From an uncultured Bacteroidales bacterium (GTDB lineage: Bacteria > Bacteroidota > Bacteroidia > Bacteroidales > Paludibacteraceae), in contig CAMJFV010000129.1 of the NCBI GenBank assembly GCA_946405045.1, positions 1 to 6,207 on the forward strand: a stretch of DNA of 6,207 bases. The letters are read 5' to 3'. Positions 1 to 5,816 of the stretch are shown in pieces. The notes below the pieces were generated by a model. It saw only the letters and a list, made by a program, of their open reading frames with translations, made no database searches and had not been told where the DNA came from. Numbering within the stretch: the stretch's first letter is position 1; every line of letters begins with the position of its first letter. Both the position numbers and the translations under genes were made by a program.

Positions 1-566
1 ACTCCGATAATCTTCATCGGAATCTTTCCGAATCTGATCTCTTTGCCGATCGGATTCTCTCCTTCTTCAAACAGGTTGTCGACGATGGTTTTTCCAATAA
101 GACATACTTTTGCGTATGAAGCGATATCCTGTTCTGTGAAATTCGTTCCGTATGCGATCTCATACTTCTTGATGGCAAGATACTCCACACTTCCTCCTTG
201 CATCGATCCTGGCCAGTTTTTTGAGCCATTTACGAGCTGTCCGGAAGCATTCACAGATGGAGATACAGCGTCTACATATTTTGCCTGTGCCTTTATCGCC
301 TCCACGTCTGCAAGTTTAAGCGACTGGGAGTTGGAATTTCCAAGGTTCACACCGCCTCCACGCTGATGCGCGCGCATCACCATGATAAGGTTTGTTCCCA
401 TCGAAGAGATATTCTCCTCGATTTGAGCTTGTGAACTTTGTCCCATGTTGACCATGGCAATCACAGATGCGATACCGATGATGATACCGAGCATTGTCAG
501 CAACGCTCTTGTTGTGTTGCGGAGCAGGGCTGTGTATGCTATTTTTATTAGATTCGAGAAATTCAT
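1..566 (-). CDS. MacB-type ABC transporter permease, N-terminal part (3' end outside window)
   Basis: This is the first 188 residues of the membrane subunit of a MacB-type ABC exporter, in which an inner-membrane dimer couples ATP hydrolysis to periplasmic movements of the pump. The start ATG is at 566-564; the reading frame stays open to the window edge, so the C-terminal end is missing. Residues about 20-41 form the first transmembrane helix (LLTMLGIIIGIASVIAMV), followed by the MacB periplasmic core domain, opening with MGQSSQAQIEENISSMGTN, a typical family sequence. No nucleotide-binding domain is fused; the ATPase is the separate gene immediately upstream, as is usual in Bacteroidota, unlike E. 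coli MacB, where both are in one chain. The three remaining transmembrane helices expected for the family lie beyond the edge. A 178-bp structured gap separates it from the ATPase gene. No Shine-Dalgarno sequence precedes the start, only A/T-rich leader. Family assignment is firm; substrate is unknown. Confidence 0.93.
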   Translation of the reverse strand, partial: MNFSNLIKIAYTALLRNTTRALLTMLGIIIGIASVIAMVNMGQSSQAQIEENISSMGTNLIMVMRAHQRGGGVNLGNSNSQSLKLADVEAIKAQAKYVDAVSPSVNASGQLVNGSKNWPGSMQGGSVEYLAIKKYEIAYGTNFTEQDIASYAKVCLIGKTIVDNLFEEGENPIGKEIRFGKIPMKIIG

Positions 567-592
567 AGTCTAAATTTTTAAGACATTTATAC

Positions 593-632
593 GACTTGTC
601 CAAACAAACTATTTTTAGTATTCATACAAGTC
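593..632 (-). promoter_or_regulatory. Leader hairpin upstream of the permease gene
   Basis: GACTTGT at 593-599 and ACAAGTC at 626-632 are perfect 7-bp inverted copies. Between them an ACTA/TAGT pair (609-612 and 617-620 roughly) can form a small inner hairpin. In the minus-strand transcript the structure would end about 26 nt before the permease ATG. It might act on mRNA stability or translation of the permease; there is no U-tract on the permease side, so it does not look like an intrinsic terminator. The pairing is seen in the sequence; the role is inferred. Confidence 0.4.
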
Positions 633-715
633 ACCCCAAAATTCATTTGATCGCTCGCCCTACGGGCTCGCGGTTTGGGTGGGGCAAGGACGGAACGTCC
701 TTTGCAATCCTCAAA
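632..715. repeat. GC-rich hairpin-forming intergenic element, probable REP-like dispersed repeat
   Basis: This block differs from the A/T-rich surroundings. CACCCCAAA (632-640) pairs imperfectly with TTTGGGTG (674-681), enclosing GCTCGCCCTACGGGCTCGC, in which CCC-TAC-GGG lies between two copies of CTCGC. A second hairpin has a stem of GCAAGGACG (684-692) with CGTCCTTTGC (696-705), one bulged base and loop GAA; weaker pairing extends it to 674-715. Compact GC-rich palindromes between genes are typical of REP-like repeats that occur in many copies per genome, but only one copy is present here, so the repeat status is inferred. It lies inside an operon and could modulate the relative expression of the permease. 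Confidence 0.45.
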
Positions 716-744
716 CTTGGACAGCAACCATATAATTGCCAATT

Positions 745-1488
745 TTAATAGTCGTCGCTTGCAGGAAGCGCATCAAGAGCCGCCTGTGCACTGGCTGTGT
801 TCACTGGTTCATCTTTTGTCACTTTTCCATCACGTAGCATGATCACTCTTGATGTGAATGCTGCGATATCTGGCTCGTGTGTGACGAAAGCGATAGTCTT
901 TCCAGTCTCGTTGAGACGCTGGAAAAGGCTCATGATTTCGTAGGATGTACGTGTGTCAAGATTTCCTGTCGCCTCGTCGGCAAGAATGATGACAGGATCG
1001 TTGACTATGGCACGGGCAATTGCCACACGTTGTTGCTGACCTCCCGACATCTGGTTGGGAAGGTGATACATTCTATCTTCCAAACCAACAAGGCGAAGAG
1101 CCTCTTCTGCTCTCTCTCTTCTTTCCTTCGCATTGATGCTGGAATTGTAGAGTAATGGCAGTTCCACCTGTTCGATTGCCGCTGTACGTGGAAGAAGATT
1201 GTAGCTCTGGAAAACGAAACCGATCTTCTTGTTGCGAATTTCCGACAATTTGTCGTTGGAGAATTTCGACACCTCGATTTCGTCGATGTAGTATTCTCCC
1301 GACGTAGGTTTGTCCAAGCAACCAAGGATATTCAGCATCGTACTTTTTCCGCTTCCGCTGGTTCCCATGATTGCCACAAACTCGCCTGCCTGTATTTCAA
1401 ACGATACTCCACGCAATGCACGCACCGTCTCGCTTCCGACGATGAAATTACGTTTGAGCTCGTTGATTCTTATTATGGAATTTGCCAT
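745..1488 (-). CDS. ABC transporter ATP-binding protein, MacB/LolD-type
   Basis: This cytoplasmic ATPase (247 aa, a full-length single nucleotide-binding domain) powers the pump together with the permease downstream. All ABC motifs are intact: Walker A GTSGSGKS at residues 42-49, Q-loop Gln94 in FVFQ, signature MSGGQQQR at 147-154 (Met replacing the usual Leu), Walker B IILADE at 167-172 with catalytic Glu172, D-loop GNLD at 175-178 and switch His204 in FVTHEP. The sequence FVFQSYNLLPRTAAIEQVELPL is the hallmark of the MacB/LolD/FtsE-like group. An alanine-rich, acidic C-terminal tail (about 226-247) follows the domain. The start ATG is at 1488-1486, 4 bp after the adaptor stop codon, so the two genes are probably translationally linked. 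There is no Shine-Dalgarno sequence. Sequence alone cannot separate macrolide, peptide, lipoprotein or other substrates; the adjacent adaptor and TolC-like gene support efflux rather than LolD-type lipoprotein release. Confidence 0.95.
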   Translation of the reverse strand: MANSIIRINELKRNFIVGSETVRALRGVSFEIQAGEFVAIMGTSGSGKSTMLNILGCLDKPTSGEYYIDEIEVSKFSNDKLSEIRNKKIGFVFQSYNLLPRTAAIEQVELPLLYNSSINAKERRERAEEALRLVGLEDRMYHLPNQMSGGQQQRVAIARAIVNDPVIILADEATGNLDTRTSYEIMSLFQRLNETGKTIAFVTHEPDIAAFTSRVIMLRDGKVTKDEPVNTASAQAALDALPASDDY

Positions 1489-1492
1489 ATTA

Positions 1493-2749
1493 TTATCTCA
1501 TTCGTTTACCGCGAGGAGGAGTAGGAGTCAACGGATTGTTAGACATTCCTCCTTTAGCCTTCTTGACTTTTTCGCCTACCTGAGCCGACAACACTACAGT
1601 ATCGCCAACAGCGAGACCATCTTTGACGATTGCGTTCACACCGTCGTTCAATCCAGTCTCAATGAAGCGTGGTCTGATGGAATTTCCGTTTTTGATCCAA
1701 ACTTTCTGACCGTTCTGTCTCATTTCCTCCATTTTCTCACGGCTTGGACGCTCTCTCTTCTCTCCGTCAAATCCTTCTGGCTTCTTGCCATCTCTATGTC
1801 CATCTTTTGATGGTCTTTCAGGTTTGTCTAGAGCTGCGAACAACTCTTCAGATGGAGAGAACGACATGGCTGCGGTAGGGACAAGCTTGCCACTCTGTGC
1901 GTTTGTGTAGATAGTTACACTTGCTGTCATGCCTGGATATAGTTTCTCCTCTGGATTCTCAGCCTTGACGATCACAGTATAAGTGACGACGTTGCTAGTG
2001 ACATTTGGCTCAAGACGAATCTCCTGCACTTCACCATAGAATGTCTCACCTGTATATGAGTCTACTGTGAACTCTACTTTCTGTCCGACTTTCACCTGAC
2101 CTATGTCAGCCTCGTCGATATTTGCCTCTACTGTCATGCTCTTCAAATCTTTCGCGATCACGAACAAAGTAGGAGTTGAGAAAGAAGACGCTACTGTCTG
2201 TCCCTGCTCTACCTGTTTAGCCAAGATCACACCGTCGATTGGTGATGTGATGACCGCATAGCTTAGGTTCACCTGAGCCTCACGCACGTTAGTGTTGGCG
2301 TTGTTAAGTGTGTTCTGAGCCTGGATATATGTGTTTGTAGCCTCATCAAAAGCTTGCTGTGTCGCCGCACCAGCCTCAAACAATGCCTTTGTACGGTTGT
2401 AGTTCTGAGTTGCAAGATTAAGTGTACTCTCTGCGCTGGATTTTGATGATTTTGCCTGCGACAAACGTTCAAGCAGCGTCGACTTATCCAATTCAGCCAA
2501 TATCTGACCTTTTTTCACTTTGGAGTTGTAAGTCACATAAAGTTTTTCCACTTTACCTGACACCTGTGTTCCGACCTCCACTTTGTCTGCAGGCTGCAGA
2601 TAACCAGTGGCTGAAATCGATTTGGAAATTGTACCTTCCTCGATCACTTGCGTCTTGAAAGTGACCTCTTTCTTAGACGGCCAGAAGAAGTATAGCAACA
2701 GTCCTATGACTACCGCTATCGCAATGCCTATGCCTATTTTTTTTGCCAT
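1493..2749 (-). CDS. macA: MacA-like periplasmic adaptor (membrane fusion protein, HlyD/RND-MFP family)
   Basis: This 418-aa periplasmic adaptor joins the inner-membrane MacB-type unit to the TolC-like exit duct. Residues 5-22 form an N-terminal membrane anchor (IGIGIAIAVVIGLLLYFF) without a lipobox. Then come the barrel-sandwich/lipoyl half (about 45-88, with VGTQVSGKVEKLYV), an alpha-helical coiled-coil hairpin (about 90-160), the second lipoyl half (ITSPIDGVILAKQVEQGQTV, 167-186) and the beta-barrel domain (about 203-285). The hairpin tip has R119-x3-L123-x6-T130, matching the R-x3-L-x6-S motif used by MacA/AcrA adaptors to touch TolC, with Thr for Ser. Residues about 297-347 are a charged, low-complexity insert rich in Lys, Arg, Glu, Asp and Pro, before the membrane-proximal domain (about 348-395). 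The tail from 397 is basic and proline-rich (NPLTPTPPRGKRMR). The start ATG lies 18 bp after the TolC-like stop, without a Shine-Dalgarno sequence. The symbol denotes family membership, not a tested macrolide function. Confidence 0.93.
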   Translation of the reverse strand: MAKKIGIGIAIAVVIGLLLYFFWPSKKEVTFKTQVIEEGTISKSISATGYLQPADKVEVGTQVSGKVEKLYVTYNSKVKKGQILAELDKSTLLERLSQAKSSKSSAESTLNLATQNYNRTKALFEAGAATQQAFDEATNTYIQAQNTLNNANTNVREAQVNLSYAVITSPIDGVILAKQVEQGQTVASSFSTPTLFVIAKDLKSMTVEANIDEADIGQVKVGQKVEFTVDSYTGETFYGEVQEIRLEPNVTSNVVTYTVIVKAENPEEKLYPGMTASVTIYTNAQSGKLVPTAAMSFSPSEELFAALDKPERPSKDGHRDGKKPEGFDGEKRERPSREKMEEMRQNGQKVWIKNGNSIRPRFIETGLNDGVNAIVKDGLAVGDTVVLSAQVGEKVKKAKGGMSNNPLTPTPPRGKRMR

Positions 2750-2767
2750 TGTATTATGTTTTATTTT

Positions 2768-4108
2768 TTACTTATTGATACGTACAGCCTCATACTTGAT
2801 CGGATAATCCATGTAGACATCCAAAATCTTGCGCTCGAGGATGAATGAATATTTAGATCTTACATAATCTGTAAGATAGTTGATGTAGTTGTTCTGCTGC
2901 TGCAACAGATCCACGCTTGTGACGGTGCCGTATTTGAACTTCATGTTGTAGACATCATATACGGACTTGTATGCCTTTGCTCTTTTTTCGTTTGTTTTGT
3001 ACTGACGGTATGCAAGATCCACGTTAGCACATTCAACGGCTACAGTCTGACGAAGTTTCAACTCTGCCTCCTGCAAATCAACTTCAGCCATCTTTGTCTG
3101 TGCCTCATTCATCTTTAGGGATGTCTTTGTCTTGCCTCTGTCGTAGATTGGAATAGACATTGACACACCTAGGCTTTGGCTGAAACGGTCAACGAATTGG
3201 TTGCCGATATCATCAAAGTTTCTGTGTCCTGAACTCAAACCTGCGCTTGCTGAGATTGTAGGACGTCTGCCTGCACGTGTGATCTCTTCATTGATTTTCG
3301 CAATTTCAATATTTGATTTTGCCAGAATCATATCAGGGTGAGTGTCAAGTGTACGTTGAATAGCAGTCTCGACGCTTGGCAACTCTGCCATCGCATCCAT
3401 ATCTGTTGTGTCTGGGTAGACGAGGGTGAGCTCTGCGTTCGGATCCATTGAAAGGGCAAGCTTCAGATTAAGCAAAGCGTTGTCACGGTTGATCTGGCTG
3501 TTTAGCAAGTTGCACTCATCATTGGCATATTGAGCCTGAAGGATAAGATAGTCGCTCTCCAGGATAGTTCCAACTTTGTATTTCTCTTCTCCTTGACGTA
3601 GTTGCTCCTCGCTAGTCTCAAGTATCACTTTCTGGAAACGTAGCAATTCTTCTGAAGAAAGAGCGTTTAGGAAATACTGAAGGATCTTAATGATAAGGTT
3701 ATGGTCGTATTGATCGGTTCTTACCACTGCATTCTCTGCTTCAATACGTGTCTTCTCAATATTGTTCTTTATCGCTCTACCTTGATAGAGAGTAGCACCA
3801 GCATTGATGCCGACGCTTCCTCCAAGGCTGACGTCGCTTTCACGTCCGGTATGGGAAAGAGACTCAGATATAGAACCGCTTACTTGAGGCTTACGATTGT
3901 TCTTTGCTTGCTCGTAGGAATATTCGCTAACCTTTTCTGATAGTTTCAAGCTTTGACGCTCAAGACTGTTTCCGAATGCATACTCAATACACTGCTCGAG
4001 CGTAAGATTGTATCGTTCGTTTTGTGATGCCACTTCGTTCTCATTCTGTGCGAAACCAGAATGACAGAATAGGGAGGCAATTGTTAATGTAAGTATTCCT
4101 TTTCTCAT
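2768..4108 (-). CDS. TolC-like outer-membrane efflux protein (OMF family)
   Basis: This 446-aa protein should trimerise into the outer-membrane and periplasmic exit duct of the pump. Residues 1-20 are a signal peptide ending SGFA before QNENE; Cys14 is in SLFC, which is not a lipobox, so signal peptidase I cleavage is more likely. Two structural repeats typical of the outer-membrane efflux family are visible: the first from YNLTLEQCIEYAFGNS (about 33-48) through a long helical region to about 220, the second from VETAIQRTLDTHPD (246-259) to about 430. Strand-forming segments such as VGINAGATLYQG (99-110) and LGVSMSIPIYDRGK (313-326) mark the barrel portions. The ATG at 4108 was chosen because it gives a clean signal peptide; the same frame is open to an ATG at 4195, but that adds 29 residues before the signal peptide and runs through a probable promoter. 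It is the first gene of the pump operon. Substrate is unknown. Confidence 0.93.
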   Translation of the reverse strand: MRKGILTLTIASLFCHSGFAQNENEVASQNERYNLTLEQCIEYAFGNSLERQSLKLSEKVSEYSYEQAKNNRKPQVSGSISESLSHTGRESDVSLGGSVGINAGATLYQGRAIKNNIEKTRIEAENAVVRTDQYDHNLIIKILQYFLNALSSEELLRFQKVILETSEEQLRQGEEKYKVGTILESDYLILQAQYANDECNLLNSQINRDNALLNLKLALSMDPNAELTLVYPDTTDMDAMAELPSVETAIQRTLDTHPDMILAKSNIEIAKINEEITRAGRRPTISASAGLSSGHRNFDDIGNQFVDRFSQSLGVSMSIPIYDRGKTKTSLKMNEAQTKMAEVDLQEAELKLRQTVAVECANVDLAYRQYKTNEKRAKAYKSVYDVYNMKFKYGTVTSVDLLQQQNNYINYLTDYVRSKYSFILERKILDVYMDYPIKYEAVRINK

Positions 4109-4129
4109 ATAATTGTCATTGTAATGATG

Positions 4130-4137
4130 CAAATATA
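4130..4137 (-). promoter_or_regulatory. Bacteroidetes-type -7 promoter element for the efflux operon
   Basis: On the minus strand this reads TATATTTG, an exact match to the Bacteroidetes primary sigma factor -7 consensus TAnnTTTG, followed by CA as is common. Transcription would start about 5-8 nt downstream, near 4122-4125, giving a short leader of about 15 nt before the TolC-like ATG at 4108. No exact TTTG -33 box is present at the usual spacing of about 19-21 bp; the nearest is TTAAT, with TTTTC slightly further out. A weak -33 box fits either modest basal expression or a need for an activator. The position supports the downstream start choice for the TolC-like gene. Confidence 0.55.
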
Positions 4138-4337
4138 ATAGTTTTGTTGTTATTCCTATTAAGAAAATGTTTAAGTTTTTATTAATTATTAACAATAAAT
4201 GACTCTATTTTGCAAAGGAATCCTCAATATGTCACGATGATTTCAAAGATGCTTTATCAAAACGCAATTTACAAAGAGTTTTATTTTGTTATTAAGCGAG
4301 TATTTCACGTCCCGAAAAAATAAAGTTAACAGAAAAC

Positions 4338-4372
4338 GCACCTTTGTAAAAAAACAACTCTGTTGTTGGTGC
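4338..4372. promoter_or_regulatory. Stem-loop with outer GCACC/GGTGC arms and inner AACAAC/GTTGTT arms
   Basis: GCACC at 4338-4342 pairs with GGTGC at 4368-4372, and AACAAC at 4353-4358 pairs with GTTGTT at 4362-4367 around a TCT loop; a 10-nt bulge lies on the left side. Read on the minus strand, the inner stem is followed by a run of seven T, which resembles a weak intrinsic terminator for the upstream MscS/DUF4421 transcript. Read on the plus strand, CACCTTTG at 4339-4346 matches the -7 consensus except for its first base. The two readings are alternatives and neither is certain. Confidence 0.35.
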
Positions 4373-4380
4373 AGGAAAAT

Positions 4381-4396
4381 ATGTCATAAATGACAT
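4381..4396. promoter_or_regulatory. 16-bp dyad, possible operator
   Basis: ATGTCAT-AA-ATGACAT has perfect 7-bp arms around a 2-bp centre, the size expected for a site bound by a dimeric helix-turn-helix regulator. It lies about 245 bp upstream of the proposed transcription start of the efflux operon, rather far for direct repression there, so it could also be an RNA hairpin or a site serving a plus-strand transcript. No regulator gene is in the window to pair with it. Confidence 0.3.
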
Positions 4397-4413
4397 CGAA
4401 AACAGCCTAACGC

Positions 4414-4475
4414 AGAAAACAAAACGTAAAAAAACATAGTTTTCTACTGTTTGTTTTTTTCGTTATGGGTTTTCT
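4414..4475. terminator. Probable bidirectional intrinsic terminator in a 62-bp imperfect inverted repeat
   Basis: The core pairs AAACATAG (4432-4439) with CTA-C-TGTTT (4444-4452) around a TTTT loop, with one bulged C. Seven A (4428-4434) precede it and, after a G, seven T (4454-4460) follow it, so each strand shows a hairpin leading into a T-rich tract. AACG (4423-4426) with CGTT (4461-4464) and AGAAAAC (4414-4420) with GTTTTCT (4469-4475) extend the symmetry outward. On the minus strand it lies about 125 bp beyond the DUF4421 stop and would end that transcript before the efflux operon. The stem is A/T-rich, so efficiency is uncertain. Confidence 0.5.
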
Positions 4476-4567
4476 AAAACAAACTGGTTTGTGGGTTTTC
4501 CAAGCATTCTATATATGCTGTTTTCTGTTTGAAAACATTTACCCAAAAGTTAGAAACTAATGAGGCA

Positions 4568-4595
4568 ACATTCTATTTTGGTAATAGAAGAATGT
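4568..4595 (-). terminator. Hairpin immediately after the DUF4421 stop codon
   Basis: ACATTCTATT (4568-4577) pairs with AATAG-AAG-AATGT (4583-4595) around the loop TTGGT, with a 3-nt bulge. It begins 3 bp beyond the stop codon, the usual place for a 3'-end hairpin. No U-tract follows on the minus strand (TGCCTC), so it may protect the mRNA end or pause polymerase rather than terminate alone. Confidence 0.35.
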
Positions 4596-4598
4596 GAT

Positions 4599-5816
4599 TT
4601 ATTGCGATATTGTTGGGCTAGTGGCACGATTTCTTTTGATTCGTTTCTTCTTGTGCGGCTTGCAATGTTTGTATGCTCTGAATCCGTAACAAGTTCCGAT
4701 GCTGTATGAAGTGTCGTTCACTTTGATTGGAGATCTGATGATATTGTTGAAATTTACGGATCCGAACAGACTTATCAGGTGATGTTCACGTTGCCATATC
4801 CAACTGGCTTTTCCCACCAATCCATATTGGAATCGTGGCTCATGGTCGCCTATGGCATCTGATGGTGTCACTCTCGTTATCTTGAACAGGGTAATATATG
4901 GGAGAGCGGATATATGAAGAAGTGTTTTTTTCGGAGTCACGAAGTTGTGTGCGTAGCCGGCGTTTAGATTCACACCGAAAAAGGCTATCTCATTTGGAAA
5001 TTGCCATTCCCCTTTGGTGTCTATTGGCAAATCTTTGGTTTTGTCATATTTGCTTTTGATCAGATAAAAACTGGTTGTTGACAGGCCGAATAGTGGACTG
5101 CCTGCACTCTTCTCTTGTCGCATACTATGGGAAAATGCGGCATTGTAGGAGAATCTTTTGTAGAGTGGGGCATAATAACTGTTGATTCTCCAGCGGAAGA
5201 TTGAAATGTTTACGTCAGAAATGTCGGTGTACTTTTCGTTGAAGTAAAGGTTGTTGCCTAGGGTGGTGTTGATAAACAGGTCTATTCCCCAAGCGTCGCC
5301 ATAATAGCTGATGCTGAATTCAGAGTTGTATTCTTTGGTGAAAGATCCTAGATCAAAACTGTATCCGAGTCCGAAATTACGGTATCCGATCCATAGTCCT
5401 ATCTTAGATATCTGGTCCGACGTGATGGAACAAAAGTTTGGCAGCGTGTCCGATATTGGGGTCCATCTGAAATTAGTCTGGGTGTTTAATGTGTTCAGAC
5501 TTAATTTCACCTGGAGTCCGTAGTCGTTGGTCGTTATATAATTGGAATCCACCGACGTCTTCAGCAGACGGGTTATAACTCTGTCAAACCATTTCTTTTC
5601 CTCTTCATACTCGGTGACATATATATATTCGTCTTCGGAATGCTGACTGCTTCTGTACAGGTCAGTATCCCGCTCGGCTTCTATTCTTGGGACGTTGGTG
5701 CTGGAATCGTTGTTGATTGTCAGATCTGCTTCAGTTTCCGCAATTTTGGTCTGAGCCATTCCAATAAATGGAACGACGAGGATCATGATTGTGGCAAGCA
5801 GATGATTCAACTTCAT
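4599..5816 (-). CDS. DUF4421-family protein, probable outer-membrane beta-barrel
   Basis: This 405-aa protein has no known biochemical function. A signal peptide at 1-21 (ending FIGMA before Q) sends it across the inner membrane. Residues 22-75 form an acidic, probably flexible linker (EDEYIYVTEYEEEKKW). From about 88 the sequence matches the DUF4421 pattern known from Bacteroidota: DSNYITTNDYGLQVKLSL, then alternating polar/aromatic strands such as GLWIGYRNFGLGYSFDLG (140-157) and FSISYYGDAWGIDLFI (167-182), a Tyr/Phe-rich middle region, and closing strands ending in TSYSIGTCYGFRAY (369-382). This strand pattern and the signal peptide support an outer-membrane barrel. The last 22 or so residues are strongly basic (KHCKPHKKKRIKRNR), unusual after a final barrel strand. 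The ATG at 5816-5814 overlaps the stop of the MscS-like gene in ATGA, so it is probably translated by coupling. Family assignment is from recalled sequence pattern; barrel location is inferred. Confidence 0.8.
   Translation of the reverse strand: MKLNHLLATIMILVVPFIGMAQTKIAETEADLTINNDSSTNVPRIEAERDTDLYRSSQHSEDEYIYVTEYEEEKKWFDRVITRLLKTSVDSNYITTNDYGLQVKLSLNTLNTQTNFRWTPISDTLPNFCSITSDQISKIGLWIGYRNFGLGYSFDLGSFTKEYNSEFSISYYGDAWGIDLFINTTLGNNLYFNEKYTDISDVNISIFRWRINSYYAPLYKRFSYNAAFSHSMRQEKSAGSPLFGLSTTSFYLIKSKYDKTKDLPIDTKGEWQFPNEIAFFGVNLNAGYAHNFVTPKKTLLHISALPYITLFKITRVTPSDAIGDHEPRFQYGLVGKASWIWQREHHLISLFGSVNFNNIIRSPIKVNDTSYSIGTCYGFRAYKHCKPHKKKRIKRNRATSPTISQ

Larger units (their letters stand above)
4109..4598. 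other. 490-bp AT-rich intergenic region rich in inverted repeats
   Basis: This gap separates the DUF4421 gene from the efflux operon. I see no convincing protein-coding gene on either strand. It is clearly richer in A and T than the flanking genes, with many poly-A and poly-T runs. It holds the candidate operon promoter near 4130 and at least five inverted repeats, listed separately where they can be supported; the fifth is ACAAAC-TG-GTTTGT at 4479-4492. The stretch 4200-4330 shows no clear structure. Confidence 0.8.

Noticed and set aside
597..723. TGTCCAA (597-603) and TTGGACA (717-723) as terminal inverted repeats of a 127-bp miniature transposable element
   Set aside because: The arms are only 7 bp, overlap another hairpin, and I see no flanking target-site duplication; chance pairing is likely.
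1310..1810. Plus-strand open frame of 166 codons across the ATPase/adaptor junction
   Set aside because: It lies antisense to two well-supported genes, resembles no known protein, and straddles their boundary; it is a shadow frame.
4049..4108. TolC-like protein as a lipoprotein through Cys14 of its signal peptide
   Set aside because: The residues before the Cys are SLF; Phe at -1 does not fit a lipobox, while SGFA just after fits ordinary signal peptidase I cleavage.
4109..4195. In-frame extension of the TolC-like gene up to an ATG at 4195
   Set aside because: The extra 29 residues precede an obvious signal peptide, contain no recognisable feature, and span the TATATTTG promoter element; the ATG at 4108 is the better start.
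4212..4219. TTCCTTTG on the minus strand as a second promoter for the efflux operon
   Set aside because: It mismatches the TAnnTTTG consensus at the second base, and the nearest TTTG lies 23 bp away, longer than usual; the element at 4130-4137 is clearly better.
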